From Iamia sp038233335 (GTDB lineage Bacteria > Actinomycetota > Acidimicrobiia > Acidimicrobiales > Iamiaceae), in contig JBBSME010000024.1 in the NCBI GenBank assembly GCA_038233335.1, forward strand, positions 1 to 30,076: a DNA stretch of 30,076 bases, given 5' to 3'. The position numbers were made by a program, and so were the translations under genes. The notes under the pieces are model-generated. The model did not search any database, had not been told where the DNA came from, and worked only from the letters and a program-made list of their open reading frames with translations. Each line of letters starts with the position of its first letter. Position 1 is the first letter of the stretch. Below are positions 8,742 through 17,005 of the stretch, one piece after another.

Positions 8742-9916
8742 GCGGCGATTCCACCGAGATGGGCGACCGGGGCTTCCGCCTGACGTCGACCGGGGTCGGG
8801 GCGGTCGCGGGTGTGATCCTGCTCGGGACCTCCGGATGGCTGCTCGGCCTCCCCGAGGTGGTCACCGTCTCGCTGGCCGGGCTGGTGGCCCTGGTGCTGG
8901 CCGTCGTGGCCACTGCCCTCCCGTTGGCGGTCAACCTCGAACGGCGGTTCCGGCCCGAACGGGTCACCGTCGACGCTCCCGTCGCCGGGCTGCTGAGCGT
9001 CACCAGCAGGAGCCGCCTCCCGCTCCCGGGCCTGACCGCCGTCGACCACGTGGGGGGCCGACCGCTCCGGCTCGCCGTGCCCGCCCTGGCACCGAGGGGT
9101 TCGACGGTGATCCGCACACTGCTGCCCACCGACCGGAGGGGGCGTCTGGCCCTGGGTCCGGTGCGGGCCGAACGGCGGGACCCGCTGGGCCTCATCACCC
9201 GATGGCGCTCGCTCGGGGCGGGCGACGTCTTGTGGGTCCGGCCCAGGGTCCACGCCGCCGCCCAGCTGCCGACAGGTATGGTCCTCGACCTCGAGGGGCC
9301 GATCTCGGACACGGCCACCGAGGGCACCCTCACGTTCTCCAGCCTCCGCCAGTACGTGATGGGCGATGATCTGCGGCGCATCCACTGGCCGACGACCGCC
9401 CGCACCGGCGAGCTGATGGTACGCACCCACGTGGACACCAGCCAGCCGCGGGCCACGCTCGTGCTCGACACCCGAGCCGAGGTGTGGGACGAGTCCTCCT
9501 TCGAGGAAGGCGTCGAGGTGGTGGCGTCGCTGGCCGAGGGCTGCCGTCGCACCGGCAACACCGTCGATCTGCGCATCGTGGGGGAGGACCGATCCTCCGC
9601 CGCCCGACTCGGGGCCCACCAGGACCTGGACCGGCTGACGCTGGCCTCGATCGACCGTTCCGGCGGTGTGGCAGCCCTGTTCGGCCTCATCGAACGGTGC
9701 CGCGGCGGGGGTGCCATGATCGTCGTGACCGGCGACCGGGAACGCCCTCTGGTCGCCCGGCTCGCCGGCCAGCGTCGACGTCACTCACCGGTGATCGCGA
9801 TGAGGGTCCACCATGGCGCCCCGACGTCGACCGACCGCCGCAGCGGAGTGCTCGAGATCAGGGCTGCCACGTCGGTCCAGGTGGTGGCTGCCTGGAACCG
9901 CGAGGTGAACCGGTGA
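8738..9916 (+). CDS. DUF58 domain membrane protein
   Basis: This 392-residue protein has two hydrophobic segments near residues 20-65. They are followed by a domain with the DUF58 signature LRQYVMGDDLRRIHW at about residue 203 and a TARTGELMVRTH continuation. DUF58 folds as a VWA-like domain and is nearly always found between moxR and a transglutaminase-like gene, as here. The ATG at 8738 overlaps the MoxR stop (ATGA), and the DUF58 stop overlaps the next start (GTGA). It probably anchors the MoxR ATPase to the membrane, but its substrate is unknown. Confidence 0.93.
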   Translation: MSGDSTEMGDRGFRLTSTGVGAVAGVILLGTSGWLLGLPEVVTVSLAGLVALVLAVVATALPLAVNLERRFRPERVTVDAPVAGLLSVTSRSRLPLPGLTAVDHVGGRPLRLAVPALAPRGSTVIRTLLPTDRRGRLALGPVRAERRDPLGLITRWRSLGAGDVLWVRPRVHAAAQLPTGMVLDLEGPISDTATEGTLTFSSLRQYVMGDDLRRIHWPTTARTGELMVRTHVDTSQPRATLVLDTRAEVWDESSFEEGVEVVASLAEGCRRTGNTVDLRIVGEDRSSAARLGAHQDLDRLTLASIDRSGGVAALFGLIERCRGGGAMIVVTGDRERPLVARLAGQRRRHSPVIAMRVHHGAPTSTDRRSGVLEIRAATSVQVVAAWNREVNR

Positions 9917-12276
9917 CCACCGCGTGGTCTCCCCGCGGGGCGGGGGCCTCGGTGGTGACGGCAGACCCGGCGGGGCGCGAGCGCCTCGCCATAGGCGCTC
10001 GGGGCTCTTTGGTGGGATTGGCCACGGTGCTGGTCGCACTGTCGGCGGCGGACGGGGTGTACGGTCCGGGATGGGCCGGACCCGTGGTGGGGGCCGCGGT
10101 GGCGGCGGCCGCGGTCAACGTGGTCGTGCGGGTCGCTCTGGCGCGCGGGATCGGGCCGGTGCTGGTCATCGCCCACGCCGTCGGTTCGTTGCTGTGGTCC
10201 GCGGTGGCGGTCCGGCCCGCGGTCGACGGAGCCACCTCCCTGGGGGGGTTGACCGACGCTTCGGCCCGCCTGCTCAGCTCCCTGCCCCCGGTCGATGCCC
10301 GGGGCCCGGAGCTGGCCCTTGCGGTGATGGTCACCTGGGGCGCGGTGGCGGCGGCCTCGACGCTGGCCTCACGTCGGGGCGCCGGCCTCATCTCCGGACT
10401 GCCGGCGGTCCTGATCTTCGTCCTGGCGCTGCTCGTCGGCGACCCTCGGCGCGTCCCCCCCGACAGGTGGTCGGCCCTGTTGGCCGCGGTGATCGGTCTG
10501 GTGCTCCTCCTGACCGCCCTCGAGCGGTCCTCCCAGGGGGCCGGTCGACGGAACCGGTGGCGCGCCGTGGACGCTCGCCGACGGCTGCGGCTGGTGGCCC
10601 GTGGGGTCAGCGGTACCACGGTGGTGATCGTCGCAGTGGCCGTCGCCGTCGTCGCGGTGTCGTCGGTCCCCGGACTGGACCGACGGGAGCGGGTCGACCT
10701 CCGCGACCAGCGCGACCTCCCCGTCGACGTTCGCCTGACCGAGAGCCCCCTCGACGCCATCCCCCGCGCCCGGCGGGCCGAGGATCCGCCGGTGCGGTTC
10801 AGGGCCACAGTCGAGCTCCCCAAGGGCCACGACAGCCGCCTGGCGTGGCGCATCGCCCTGCTCGACTCCCTCGGGCCCGGGGGCTGGTCCCAGAGCCCGA
10901 CGGCCTATGTCCGGGCCGGCTCGGTGCTGGGCGCGCCGCCGGCCGATCAGGCCGATGCCCGGGCGCGGGCACAGGTCGATCTCGAGCTGGGCGAGGCGTT
11001 CGCCGGTGTGCCGACCCTGCCCACCCTCGATCGGCCCACCTCGATCTCGCCGTCAGGGCTCGCCTTCGACCGGCGCGACGGCATGCTGGCCGTGCCCGTG
11101 GGCACCGATCGCCCCCAGCGCATGAGCATGGACGTCGCCCTGCCCGTGCTGACCGAGGCTGATCTCCTCGGCGCCACCGCTCCCCGCGAGGAACCCGGCG
11201 ACGACGTCCCGGCGTCGCTCCTCCTGCGCGCCGCCCAGATCACCGGAGGGACCCGCCAGCCCCTGCGCGTGCTGTCGCTCATCACCGATGCCCTCGCCCG
11301 CGACCGCTCGTTGACCCTCGACCCCACCACCACCGGCCTGACCCGCACCGCCCTGGTTGCGAGCGCGCTGGAGGCCGGTGCGAGCGGCGAGACCGAGGTC
11401 ATCAACGAGGCGCAGCTGGCCGCCGCCTTCGCCCTCCTGGCCCGGGCCGACGGTTTGGTGGTGCGGCTGGCGGTGGGGTACCTGACACCGGTGACCGGCC
11501 CGACCGAGACCTTGGCGGTGACCGACGAGGCGCTGACGGTCTGGCCCGAGGTGCGCTTCGACGGGCTGGGGTGGGTGCCGTTCCCGCCGCGCCCGCCGGC
11601 CGGGGACGGGGAGAGCAGCACCGCACCGCCCGAGGGTGGCTCCCAGGGGGTGGTCGACGGCGCCATCGACAGCCAGACCGACGCCGCGGCCCGTGCCGCA
11701 GAGCGGTCGTCAGGGGGCCCGGTGCCGAGCCCGCCTGCACCACCCGTGGCCGACGGGCCCGCGGGGGAACCTCCCGGGCTCCTCATCGTCGCCGTGGTGA
11801 TCGGGGCGGCGATCGTCGCCCTCCTCGCCGTAGGACCATTGGAGCGGGGCCGGCGGCGGCGTCGGCGCCGGCGGGGGGGACCCCGGACGCGCATCGTCGG
11901 GGCGTGGGACGACGTGATGGACTCCCTCGCCCGGTCGGGCACCACCGTCTCCACCGATCGAACCCGACCCGAGGTCCTGGACCTGGCCCGGGCGCGACTC
12001 GGATCCACCGGTCCGACCCCTGACGGACTGGCCTGGCTCGCGAACCGGACCGATGGGGTGGTGTTCGGCGCGGAGGATGGCGAGGCCGCTGAGGGTGATC
12101 GGGCCTGGCAGGTGGCCGGGGCCACCCGGGCCGCGACGCGCCGCACGCAGCGCCGCCGGGACCGGCTCCTGGTCCTATTCCTCCCACCCCCCCGGCATCG
12201 CCCGGCAGGAGCGCGGCCCGACCCGGCCAGCCCCGACCGGCCGCGTCGCAGACCCCGGTTCCGGCCCTCCGCCTGA
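9913..12276 (+). CDS. TgpA-like multi-pass protein with degenerate transglutaminase domain
   Basis: I chose GTG 9913 because it overlaps the DUF58 stop by 4 nt and is followed directly by the hydrophobic N-terminus; the frame stays open further upstream but there overlaps DUF58. Length is 787 residues. About seven TM helices lie within residues 30-260, then an outer domain, a final TM near 621-645, a basic stretch and a cytosolic DUF4129-like tail. The transglutaminase-like core (about 480-563) keeps the fold landmarks VVRLAVGYLTP and LGWVPFPPRPP. Where active members have GDCxxF and HAWVEV, this one has INEAQLAAAF and LTVWPEV, so the catalytic Cys and His are gone. It is likely a scaffold in the MoxR-DUF58 complex rather than an enzyme. 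Confidence 0.85.
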   Translation: MTTAWSPRGAGASVVTADPAGRERLAIGARGSLVGLATVLVALSAADGVYGPGWAGPVVGAAVAAAAVNVVVRVALARGIGPVLVIAHAVGSLLWSAVAVRPAVDGATSLGGLTDASARLLSSLPPVDARGPELALAVMVTWGAVAAASTLASRRGAGLISGLPAVLIFVLALLVGDPRRVPPDRWSALLAAVIGLVLLLTALERSSQGAGRRNRWRAVDARRRLRLVARGVSGTTVVIVAVAVAVVAVSSVPGLDRRERVDLRDQRDLPVDVRLTESPLDAIPRARRAEDPPVRFRATVELPKGHDSRLAWRIALLDSLGPGGWSQSPTAYVRAGSVLGAPPADQADARARAQVDLELGEAFAGVPTLPTLDRPTSISPSGLAFDRRDGMLAVPVGTDRPQRMSMDVALPVLTEADLLGATAPREEPGDDVPASLLLRAAQITGGTRQPLRVLSLITDALARDRSLTLDPTTTGLTRTALVASALEAGASGETEVINEAQLAAAFALLARADGLVVRLAVGYLTPVTGPTETLAVTDEALTVWPEVRFDGLGWVPFPPRPPAGDGESSTAPPEGGSQGVVDGAIDSQTDAAARAAERSSGGPVPSPPAPPVADGPAGEPPGLLIVAVVIGAAIVALLAVGPLERGRRRRRRRRGGPRTRIVGAWDDVMDSLARSGTTVSTDRTRPEVLDLARARLGSTGPTPDGLAWLANRTDGVVFGAEDGEAAEGDRAWQVAGATRAATRRTQRRRDRLLVLFLPPPRHRPAGARPDPASPDRPRRRPRFRPSA

Positions 12277-12320
12277 CCGCGCCCCGAGCTGGTCGACGAG
12301 CTGGCTGGACGGAGCACCGA

Positions 12321-13004
12321 TCAGGGGCGGAGTGGGCCGGCGCCGGTGAAGCGGGTCCCGGGCGGGTCCTGCACCCAGGGGGCGGGCTGGTCCCAGCGGT
12401 CGTCGAAGACCAGCTCGCCGACCGGCCGACGCCGGACGGGTCCGTGGTGTCCCACCGGGCGGCCCAGGCAGATGGTGGCGGCCAGGGCGATGTCGTCGGG
12501 GAGGCCGACCGCAGCCCGCAGGTCGTCTTCCACCAGGGCGTGCCACATGGTCATCACCCCGCCGTAGCCCAGGGCGTGGGCGGCCAGGAGCAGGTTCTGG
12601 CAGGCCGGGTAGACCGACGCCCCCTCCTGGGGGTTCTGGGCCCGGTGCCGTCCGTAGGCGGCCAGGACGATGGCCGGCACCTCCTCGATGTGGTCGACGA
12701 AGTGGGCCATGGTGGCGGCCATGCGGGCCTTGGGAGAGTCGGCCTCCACCCCCGATCCCTTGGTGTAGCCGTCGGAGGCCTCCTTGGTGCCCCACGCGGC
12801 CCGGAACCCTTCGCCCAGGATGGCCTTGGCCTCCCGGGCGGCGGGACCGTCCCGCAAGACGATGAACCGGAAGGGCTGGCGGTTGGAGCCCGAGGGGGCC
12901 CGGGTGGCGTGCCAGAGGATCTGGCCCAGGTCGTCGTCGGGGATGGGCTCGGGTCGGTAGCGGCGGATGGCCCGGGTGGTGGCCAGCCCTTCGAGGAGGT
13001 CCAG
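12321..13004 (-). CDS. Nitroreductase-family flavoprotein, probable CTG start
   Basis: An FMN-dependent nitroreductase-fold protein of about 227 residues. Near the N-terminus are TTRAIRRYRPEPIPDDDL and the FMN-phosphate signature APSGSNRQPFRF (coding around 12867-12899). The middle has AACQNLLLAAHALGYGG-type features, and the C-terminus has the expected LGRPVGH motif. The frame is closed by TAG at 13014-13016. Between that stop and the conserved TTRAIRRY there is no ATG, GTG or TTG, only CTG at 13004 and a second CTG at 12986. CTG 13004 gives the family-typical beginning (M)DLLEGLATTRAIRRY. The first conventional start (TTG 12857) would remove the FMN site and is rejected. The small membrane gene upstream ends 28 nt away, suggesting one transcript. 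The physiological substrate cannot be told from sequence. Confidence 0.8.
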   Translation of the reverse strand: MDLLEGLATTRAIRRYRPEPIPDDDLGQILWHATRAPSGSNRQPFRFIVLRDGPAAREAKAILGEGFRAAWGTKEASDGYTKGSGVEADSPKARMAATMAHFVDHIEEVPAIVLAAYGRHRAQNPQEGASVYPACQNLLLAAHALGYGGVMTMWHALVEDDLRAAVGLPDDIALAATICLGRPVGHHGPVRRRPVGELVFDDRWDQPAPWVQDPPGTRFTGAGPLRP

Positions 13005-13032
13005 GGCCCCGGGCTACCAGCGGGAGGGCGGC

Positions 13033-13347
13033 CTAGCCGCCCAGGACGACACCGGCCAGGGTGCCGACGAGGACCAACCCGCCGAGGATGCGGCGCCAGG
13101 GGTTCACGCCTCGGACGATCTCGTCGACTGCCCACCACACCAGGGCCAGTCGTCCGATGGTGATCAGGGCGGTGCGCACGTCGCCGGCCGGGTCGAACAC
13201 CCAGCGGGCCACGGTGGCGGCAAGGAAGATGCCCAAGCTCAGGTTGGGCGGCTGCCCGATGGTGAGCTTCCCCGTCTTCCGGTTGCGGAACAGCCAGTCC
13301 ACCGTCCGGGGACGACCGGTCGGCGCATCGACCTCATCGCCGCTCAT
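13033..13347 (-). CDS. Small two- to three-helix membrane protein
   Basis: A 104-residue protein with a hydrophilic N-terminus and a WLFRNRKTGKLTIGQPPN segment. Hydrophobic stretches follow at about 43-55, 62-78 and 89-103, the last after VNPWRRIL. I do not know a function. ATG 13347 is the only good start. Small proteins of this sort are common in actinobacteria. It lies 28 nt upstream of the nitroreductase on the same strand and probably shares its transcript. Confidence 0.7.
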   Translation of the reverse strand: MSGDEVDAPTGRPRTVDWLFRNRKTGKLTIGQPPNLSLGIFLAATVARWVFDPAGDVRTALITIGRLALVWWAVDEIVRGVNPWRRILGGLVLVGTLAGVVLGG

Positions 13348-13590
13348 TGTGTCGGCCTGGTGTCGACGACGGGGGGACTGGACATCGACGCACGGTAACG
13401 ACGCCGCCGGTGTCATGGCCGGTTGGAGCGCATCAAGCCTGCCGCTGACGGTCCACGCCTCCGCGCTGGCGATGGTCGGCGCGGATGCGCATCCGCCGGA
13501 TCGTTCCTCGGTGGCCGAGGCGCGGTGATCGTGCTCGTCGGCCGCCGGTTCGCGTCGCTCCGGACTGGCCGACGTCTGGGGCCGAGCCCG

Positions 13591-13596
13591 TACCCT
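13591..13596 (+). promoter_or_regulatory. -10 box, probable leaderless promoter of the MBL-Rieske gene
   Basis: TACCCT matches TAnnnT and ends 6 nt before ATG 13603, so transcription would begin at or next to the start codon. There is no ribosome-binding site in front of the ATG, which fits a leaderless transcript. The -35 region (around 13566-13573) has no clear TTGACA-like match. Confidence 0.45.
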
Positions 13597-13602
13597 GTCC
13601 CG

Positions 13603-15189
13603 ATGCGCGCCACGCCGATCGGTCACGCCGGGATCCTGGTCGAGACCTATGCGGGGTCGGTCCTGTGCGACCCCTGGTTCGTGCCCGCGTTCCACGGGTC
13701 GTGGTTCCCGTTCCCCCGCAACGACCAGCTCAGCGACGACCTCCTGGCTCGCATCGAGGGGGCCGACTTCCTCTACGTGTCGCACCTCCACGGCGACCAC
13801 CACGACGAGCCCTGGCTGCGCGAGCACCTCCGCCGGGACATCCCGATCCTGCTCCCGGGCTACCCGACCAAGGAGCAGCAGCGGACCCTGGCCGCCCTGG
13901 GGTTCACCGAGTTCATCCGGACCACCGACACCGAGGAGCTCGAGGTGGCGCCGGGGCTGACGGTGGCCATCCACATGGAGTCGTCGATCACCGACGGCCC
14001 GGGCGGAGACTCGGCCATCATGATCACCGACGGGGAGTCGATCCTGGTCAACCAGAACGACTGCCGGACCAACGACCTGGGCCAGCTCAACGCCCACGGC
14101 CCGGTGGACCTGCACTTCCTCCAGTACTCGGGGGCCATCTGGTACCCGATGGTCTACGAGATGCCCACCGACGAGAAGCGCCGTCAGTGCTCCTCCAAGG
14201 TCGACGCCCAGTTCGCCCGGGCCATGCGCTACGTGGAGAAGATCGACTCCCGGGCGGTGGCCCCCAGCGCCGGGCCGCCGTGCTTCCTCGATCCGGAGCT
14301 GTTCGGGCTCAACGTCATCGACGGCGACGAGCTCAGCATCTTCCCCGACCAGACCGCCTTCCTCGACCGCCTGGCCGCCGCCGGTCGCCAGGGCGTGCTG
14401 AACATCCCCGGGACGGCCATCGAGGTCACCCCGGAGGCCATCGAGGTCACCCACCCGCTGCCGGACGCCGAGGTGGAGGCCATCTTCACCAAGAAGCGGA
14501 CCTACCTGGAGCGCTACCAGGCCGACTGGACCCCGTGGCTGGCGGAGCTCAAGGCCGGGTGGAACGCCCCGTCGACAGACCTCCTGCCCACCCTCAAGGA
14601 GTGGTGGGAGCCGTTGCTGGAGATGGCGCCGACGCTGCGGGAGCAGGTGGGGGCCAACGTCCTCATCCGGGCCGGGGACCTGCCCATCCTCATCGACTTC
14701 CCGGCCGGCGAGGTGCGTCGTCACGACGGCGAGCCCTTCGGGTTCCGGTTCGACCTGGCCCGCGAGCTGGTCGAGACGGTGGTGGCCTCCCGCGCCGTGG
14801 ACTGGAGCAACTCGCTCCTGCTGTCCCTGCGCTTCGCGGCATGGCGGGAGAGCGAGTTCAACGAGTACGTCTACAACTTCCTCAAGTCGCTGTCGCGCCA
14901 GCGGATGCGCCGGGCCGAGGCCGAGGTGGTGCGCAAGCTCACCCCGCTCAGCGAGCTGGAGGCGGCCCACGAACCCGACATCCAGATCGGCGACCACATC
15001 GTCCAGCGCCGGTGCCCGCACCGCAACGCCGACCTGGCCGCCTTCGGCGAGATCGACGGTGACGAGCTGGTGTGCACCCTCCACGGCTGGCGCTTCGACA
15101 TCGAGACCGGCAAGTGCCTCACCGCCGCCGACCACCCCCTCCGCATCCGCCGGGCCGCCGAGCCCGCACCGCTGAAGCCGGCCGAATGA
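13603..15189 (+). CDS. Metallo-beta-lactamase-fold / C-terminal Rieske [2Fe-2S] fusion
   Basis: A 528-residue two-domain protein. Residues 1-~290 are an MBL fold (UlaG/CMAH-like) beginning GHAGILVET, with the metal motif SHLHGDHHDE (H61, H63, D65, H66). Residues about 300-440 are a linking domain rich in Trp and Leu. Residues about 455-515 are a Rieske domain with C471-P-H473 and C491-TL-H494, the C-x-H...C-x2-H ligand set. CMP-N-acetylneuraminate hydroxylase pairs the same two folds, but with the Rieske part at the N-terminus. An oxygenase-like role is inferred and the substrate is unknown. I start at ATG 13603 rather than further upstream because conservation begins there and a -10 box sits just before it. 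The stop overlaps the next gene by 4 nt. Confidence 0.85.
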   Translation: MRATPIGHAGILVETYAGSVLCDPWFVPAFHGSWFPFPRNDQLSDDLLARIEGADFLYVSHLHGDHHDEPWLREHLRRDIPILLPGYPTKEQQRTLAALGFTEFIRTTDTEELEVAPGLTVAIHMESSITDGPGGDSAIMITDGESILVNQNDCRTNDLGQLNAHGPVDLHFLQYSGAIWYPMVYEMPTDEKRRQCSSKVDAQFARAMRYVEKIDSRAVAPSAGPPCFLDPELFGLNVIDGDELSIFPDQTAFLDRLAAAGRQGVLNIPGTAIEVTPEAIEVTHPLPDAEVEAIFTKKRTYLERYQADWTPWLAELKAGWNAPSTDLLPTLKEWWEPLLEMAPTLREQVGANVLIRAGDLPILIDFPAGEVRRHDGEPFGFRFDLARELVETVVASRAVDWSNSLLLSLRFAAWRESEFNEYVYNFLKSLSRQRMRRAEAEVVRKLTPLSELEAAHEPDIQIGDHIVQRRCPHRNADLAAFGEIDGDELVCTLHGWRFDIETGKCLTAADHPLRIRRAAEPAPLKPAE

Positions 15190-15752
15190 CGAGCCCTCGG
15201 CCCTCCACGCCACGGATCCCGCCGCTGGCGCCCGAGGACATGGACGACCCGCAGCGCCAGCTGATGGAGCAGGTCGGCCTGGGCGGTCCGACGGCCAACA
15301 TCTTCGCCACCCTCGTCCGCCACCCGGGTCTGTTTCGGAGGTGGCTGCCGTTCGGGGGCAAGCTCCTGTCCGGGCGGCTCCCCGCTCGCGACCGAGAGCT
15401 GCTCATCCTCCGGACCGGGTGGCGCTGCCAGTCCGAGTACGAGTGGGCCCAGCACGTGGTCGTCGGTCGCCAGGCGGGGCTGGCCGACGAGGAGATCGTC
15501 CGGGTGGTCGATGGCCCTGACGCCGACGGGTGGAGCGACCACGACCGCCTGCTGCTGGTCGCGGCCGACGAGCTCCACGATGACGCCTGCATCAGCGACA
15601 CCACCTGGGCCGCTTTGGCCCAGCGCTACGACGAGCACCAGCTGATCGAGGTCCCCATGGTGGTCGGCCACTACCACCTGGTCTCGTTCACCCTGAACAG
15701 CCTGGGCGTCCCCCTCGAACCCGGTGTCGACGGCTTCCCCGACAACGCCTGA
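15186..15752 (+). CDS. Carboxymuconolactone decarboxylase / AhpD-like family protein
   Basis: A 188-residue all-helical protein of the CMD/AhpD family. The core is RELLILRTGWRCQSEYEWAQHVVVGRQAGL. Classical AhpD members carry CxxC-xxxH; here only the first Cys remains (CQSEYEWAQH), as in many actinobacterial relatives, so thiol peroxidase activity is doubtful. The ATG at 15186 shares ATGA with the MBL-Rieske stop, arguing that the two act on the same metabolite. A lactone or ring-modifying role next to a Rieske protein is inference. Confidence 0.85.
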   Translation: MTSPRPSTPRIPPLAPEDMDDPQRQLMEQVGLGGPTANIFATLVRHPGLFRRWLPFGGKLLSGRLPARDRELLILRTGWRCQSEYEWAQHVVVGRQAGLADEEIVRVVDGPDADGWSDHDRLLLVAADELHDDACISDTTWAALAQRYDEHQLIEVPMVVGHYHLVSFTLNSLGVPLEPGVDGFPDNA

Positions 15753-15837
15753 CACCACGACGCACGCCACCGGCGTCGCTGGGCGCATCGTCAGGTCACG
15801 GCGGTCGGGGCCCCGGCGGACGTGCGAGGCTCGTTGG

Positions 15838-16668
15838 ATGGCTGGCGCCAAGAGATCGAGGACGGCGCAGGGGGTGCTGGCCGAGCGGGCGATCCTGACC
15901 GACATGGGGGTGATCGAGGACCCCTTCGCCCGCAGCATGCTCAGTCCTTCCATGGCTGCGCTCTATCGGCTCTGCCGACGGCGACCACAGCGGGTGCCGA
16001 CCCTGCCCGTCACGCTGGCCGGCTTGGCCGCGCGCGTGCTGTGGCACGACGCCCAGGTGTCCGCCGCGCTGGACGGCGGCATCGATCAGGTCGCGGTGAT
16101 CGGCGCCGGCTACGACACCCGGGCGTGGCGCTTCCGTCGGGCCGGGGTGCGCTTCTTCGAGCTGGACCACGCCGCGACCCAGGCGGACAAGGCCCGTCGC
16201 GCCCCTGGCTCGGGCCCGACCTACGTCGAGGCCGACCTGACGACCCAGAGCGCAGCGGAGACACTCCGAGATGGGGGGTTCGACCCGTCGCGTCCGGCGC
16301 TCTTCATCCTCGAAGGGCTCACCATGTACCTGAGCGAGGACGTCGTTCGTGGGCAGCTTCGCGACCTGAGCCACATGAGCGCGGCGGGGAGTCGGCTCAC
16401 CACCGACTTCTACCCACCGGGCGCGGCCGGCGCAGCACGAGACCAGCGACAGCGCCGGCTTCAGCGCTTCGCCCGCGCCGGCAGTGGCGAGGGTCTCCAC
16501 CTGCTGGTCGACCGGTCCCAGGCCGCAGGCCTGGTCGAGGGATCCGGTTGGACGGTGGAGGAGGCGGTCAGCATGCGGGCGTCGGCGCGCCGGCTCGTCC
16601 CTGCGGCGTGTGGCCTCCCAGTCGACGCGGTCAACGAGCACAAGACCCTGGTGTCCGCGTCTCGCTGA
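15838..16668 (+). CDS. LCMT/TIGR00027-type SAM-dependent methyltransferase
   Basis: A 276-residue methyltransferase of the leucine carboxyl methyltransferase-like group that is highly expanded in mycobacteria. Hallmarks are RTAQGVLAERAILTDMG near the N-terminus, the SAM-binding GAGYDTRAWRF, the acidic FFELDHA strand and LEGLTMYLSEDVV. GCGAGG lies 9 nt before ATG 15838; an in-frame upstream extension has no family similarity. Substrates of this group are mostly unknown. It stands alone, 85 nt after the CMD gene. Confidence 0.9.
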   Translation: MAGAKRSRTAQGVLAERAILTDMGVIEDPFARSMLSPSMAALYRLCRRRPQRVPTLPVTLAGLAARVLWHDAQVSAALDGGIDQVAVIGAGYDTRAWRFRRAGVRFFELDHAATQADKARRAPGSGPTYVEADLTTQSAAETLRDGGFDPSRPALFILEGLTMYLSEDVVRGQLRDLSHMSAAGSRLTTDFYPPGAAGAARDQRQRRLQRFARAGSGEGLHLLVDRSQAAGLVEGSGWTVEEAVSMRASARRLVPAACGLPVDAVNEHKTLVSASR

Positions 16669-16740
16669 GGGCCCCCAGGACCCGTGGTCTCGACGACGGG
16701 CACGGTGCCTCGTAGGCGTCAACCTTCACTGGACGTCCGG

Positions 16741-16908
16741 CTAAGAGGGCTTCGCACGGTAGGCGTCGATGGCCCCGACGGGGACGTGGGCGATGCCATC
16801 CCGCATCACGTAGTCGATCTCGTCGGCTTGGATCAGAGCCAGGAGTGCTTTGGTAGAGATGCGGAGCTGCCGGGCAGCCTCGGTGGCGCGAAGCAGGGAA
16901 TCAGACAT
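16741..16908 (-). CDS. Excisionase-like small HTH DNA-binding protein
   Basis: A 55-residue protein, MSDSLLRATEAARQLRIS at the start and VPVGAIDAYRAK at the end, with the winged-HTH layout of the MerR/excisionase (Xis, HTH_17) group. ATG 16908 is chosen because GGAGG sits 6 nt upstream; the frame stays open to 16950 but has no site there. It is transcribed away from the MazEF-like pair with about 97 nt between starts. Proteins of this kind act in phage or plasmid excision, or as regulators. No integrase is visible in the window. Confidence 0.75.
   Translation of the reverse strand: MSDSLLRATEAARQLRISTKALLALIQADEIDYVMRDGIAHVPVGAIDAYRAKPS
16785..16801 (+). repeat. 17-bp direct repeat, copy 1
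   Basis: CGTGGGCGATGCCATCC occurs here, inside the 3' part of the excisionase-like gene, and again at 18921-18937 inside the tail of the glyoxalase-fold gene. Similarity extends about 15 nt to the left with a 3-nt gap. The copies bracket the MazEF/HTH/methyltransferase patch. It could be a remnant of a duplicated excisionase gene, an attachment-type repeat, or chance in GC-rich DNA. Confidence 0.5.
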
Positions 16909-16969
16909 CGTGACCTCCGAAGCCGAGTCTATGGCTGAGGGCCGCGACACCCGTGATCTCGGGGGCCGC

Positions 16970-16998
16970 CAGACATTTCACCCCGACCTTAGTATGCT
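16970..16998 (+). promoter_or_regulatory. Leaderless promoter of the antitoxin gene
   Basis: CAGACA (16970-16975) and TATGCT (16993-16998) are separated by exactly 17 nt. The -10 box ends 7 nt before ATG 17006, so the transcript should start at or next to the A of the start codon. No ribosome-binding site precedes this ATG, in keeping with a leaderless mRNA. An overlapping TAGTAT (16990-16995) is an alternative -10. Confidence 0.6.
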
Positions 16999-17005
16999 GA
17001 TCTGC

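Noticed and set aside
9484..9912. Upstream extension of the TgpA-like gene
   Set aside because: It would overlap the DUF58 gene by more than 400 nt and codes for an Arg/Pro-rich stretch; GTG 9913 with its 4-nt overlap explains the start.
12287..12330. Possible bidirectional terminator between the TgpA-like and nitroreductase genes
   Set aside because: There is a direct repeat of GAGCTGG and loosely complementary GCCCC/GGGGC ends, but no continuous stem longer than 5 pairs and no T-run.
13348..15213. Minus-strand open frame continuing upstream of the small membrane protein
   Set aside because: Only the last 104 codons (from ATG 13347) look like protein; the rest is antisense to the MBL-Rieske gene.
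15186..15752. Peroxidase activity of the AhpD-like protein
   Set aside because: The second Cys of CxxC is missing (CQSE), so I did not call it an alkylhydroperoxidase.
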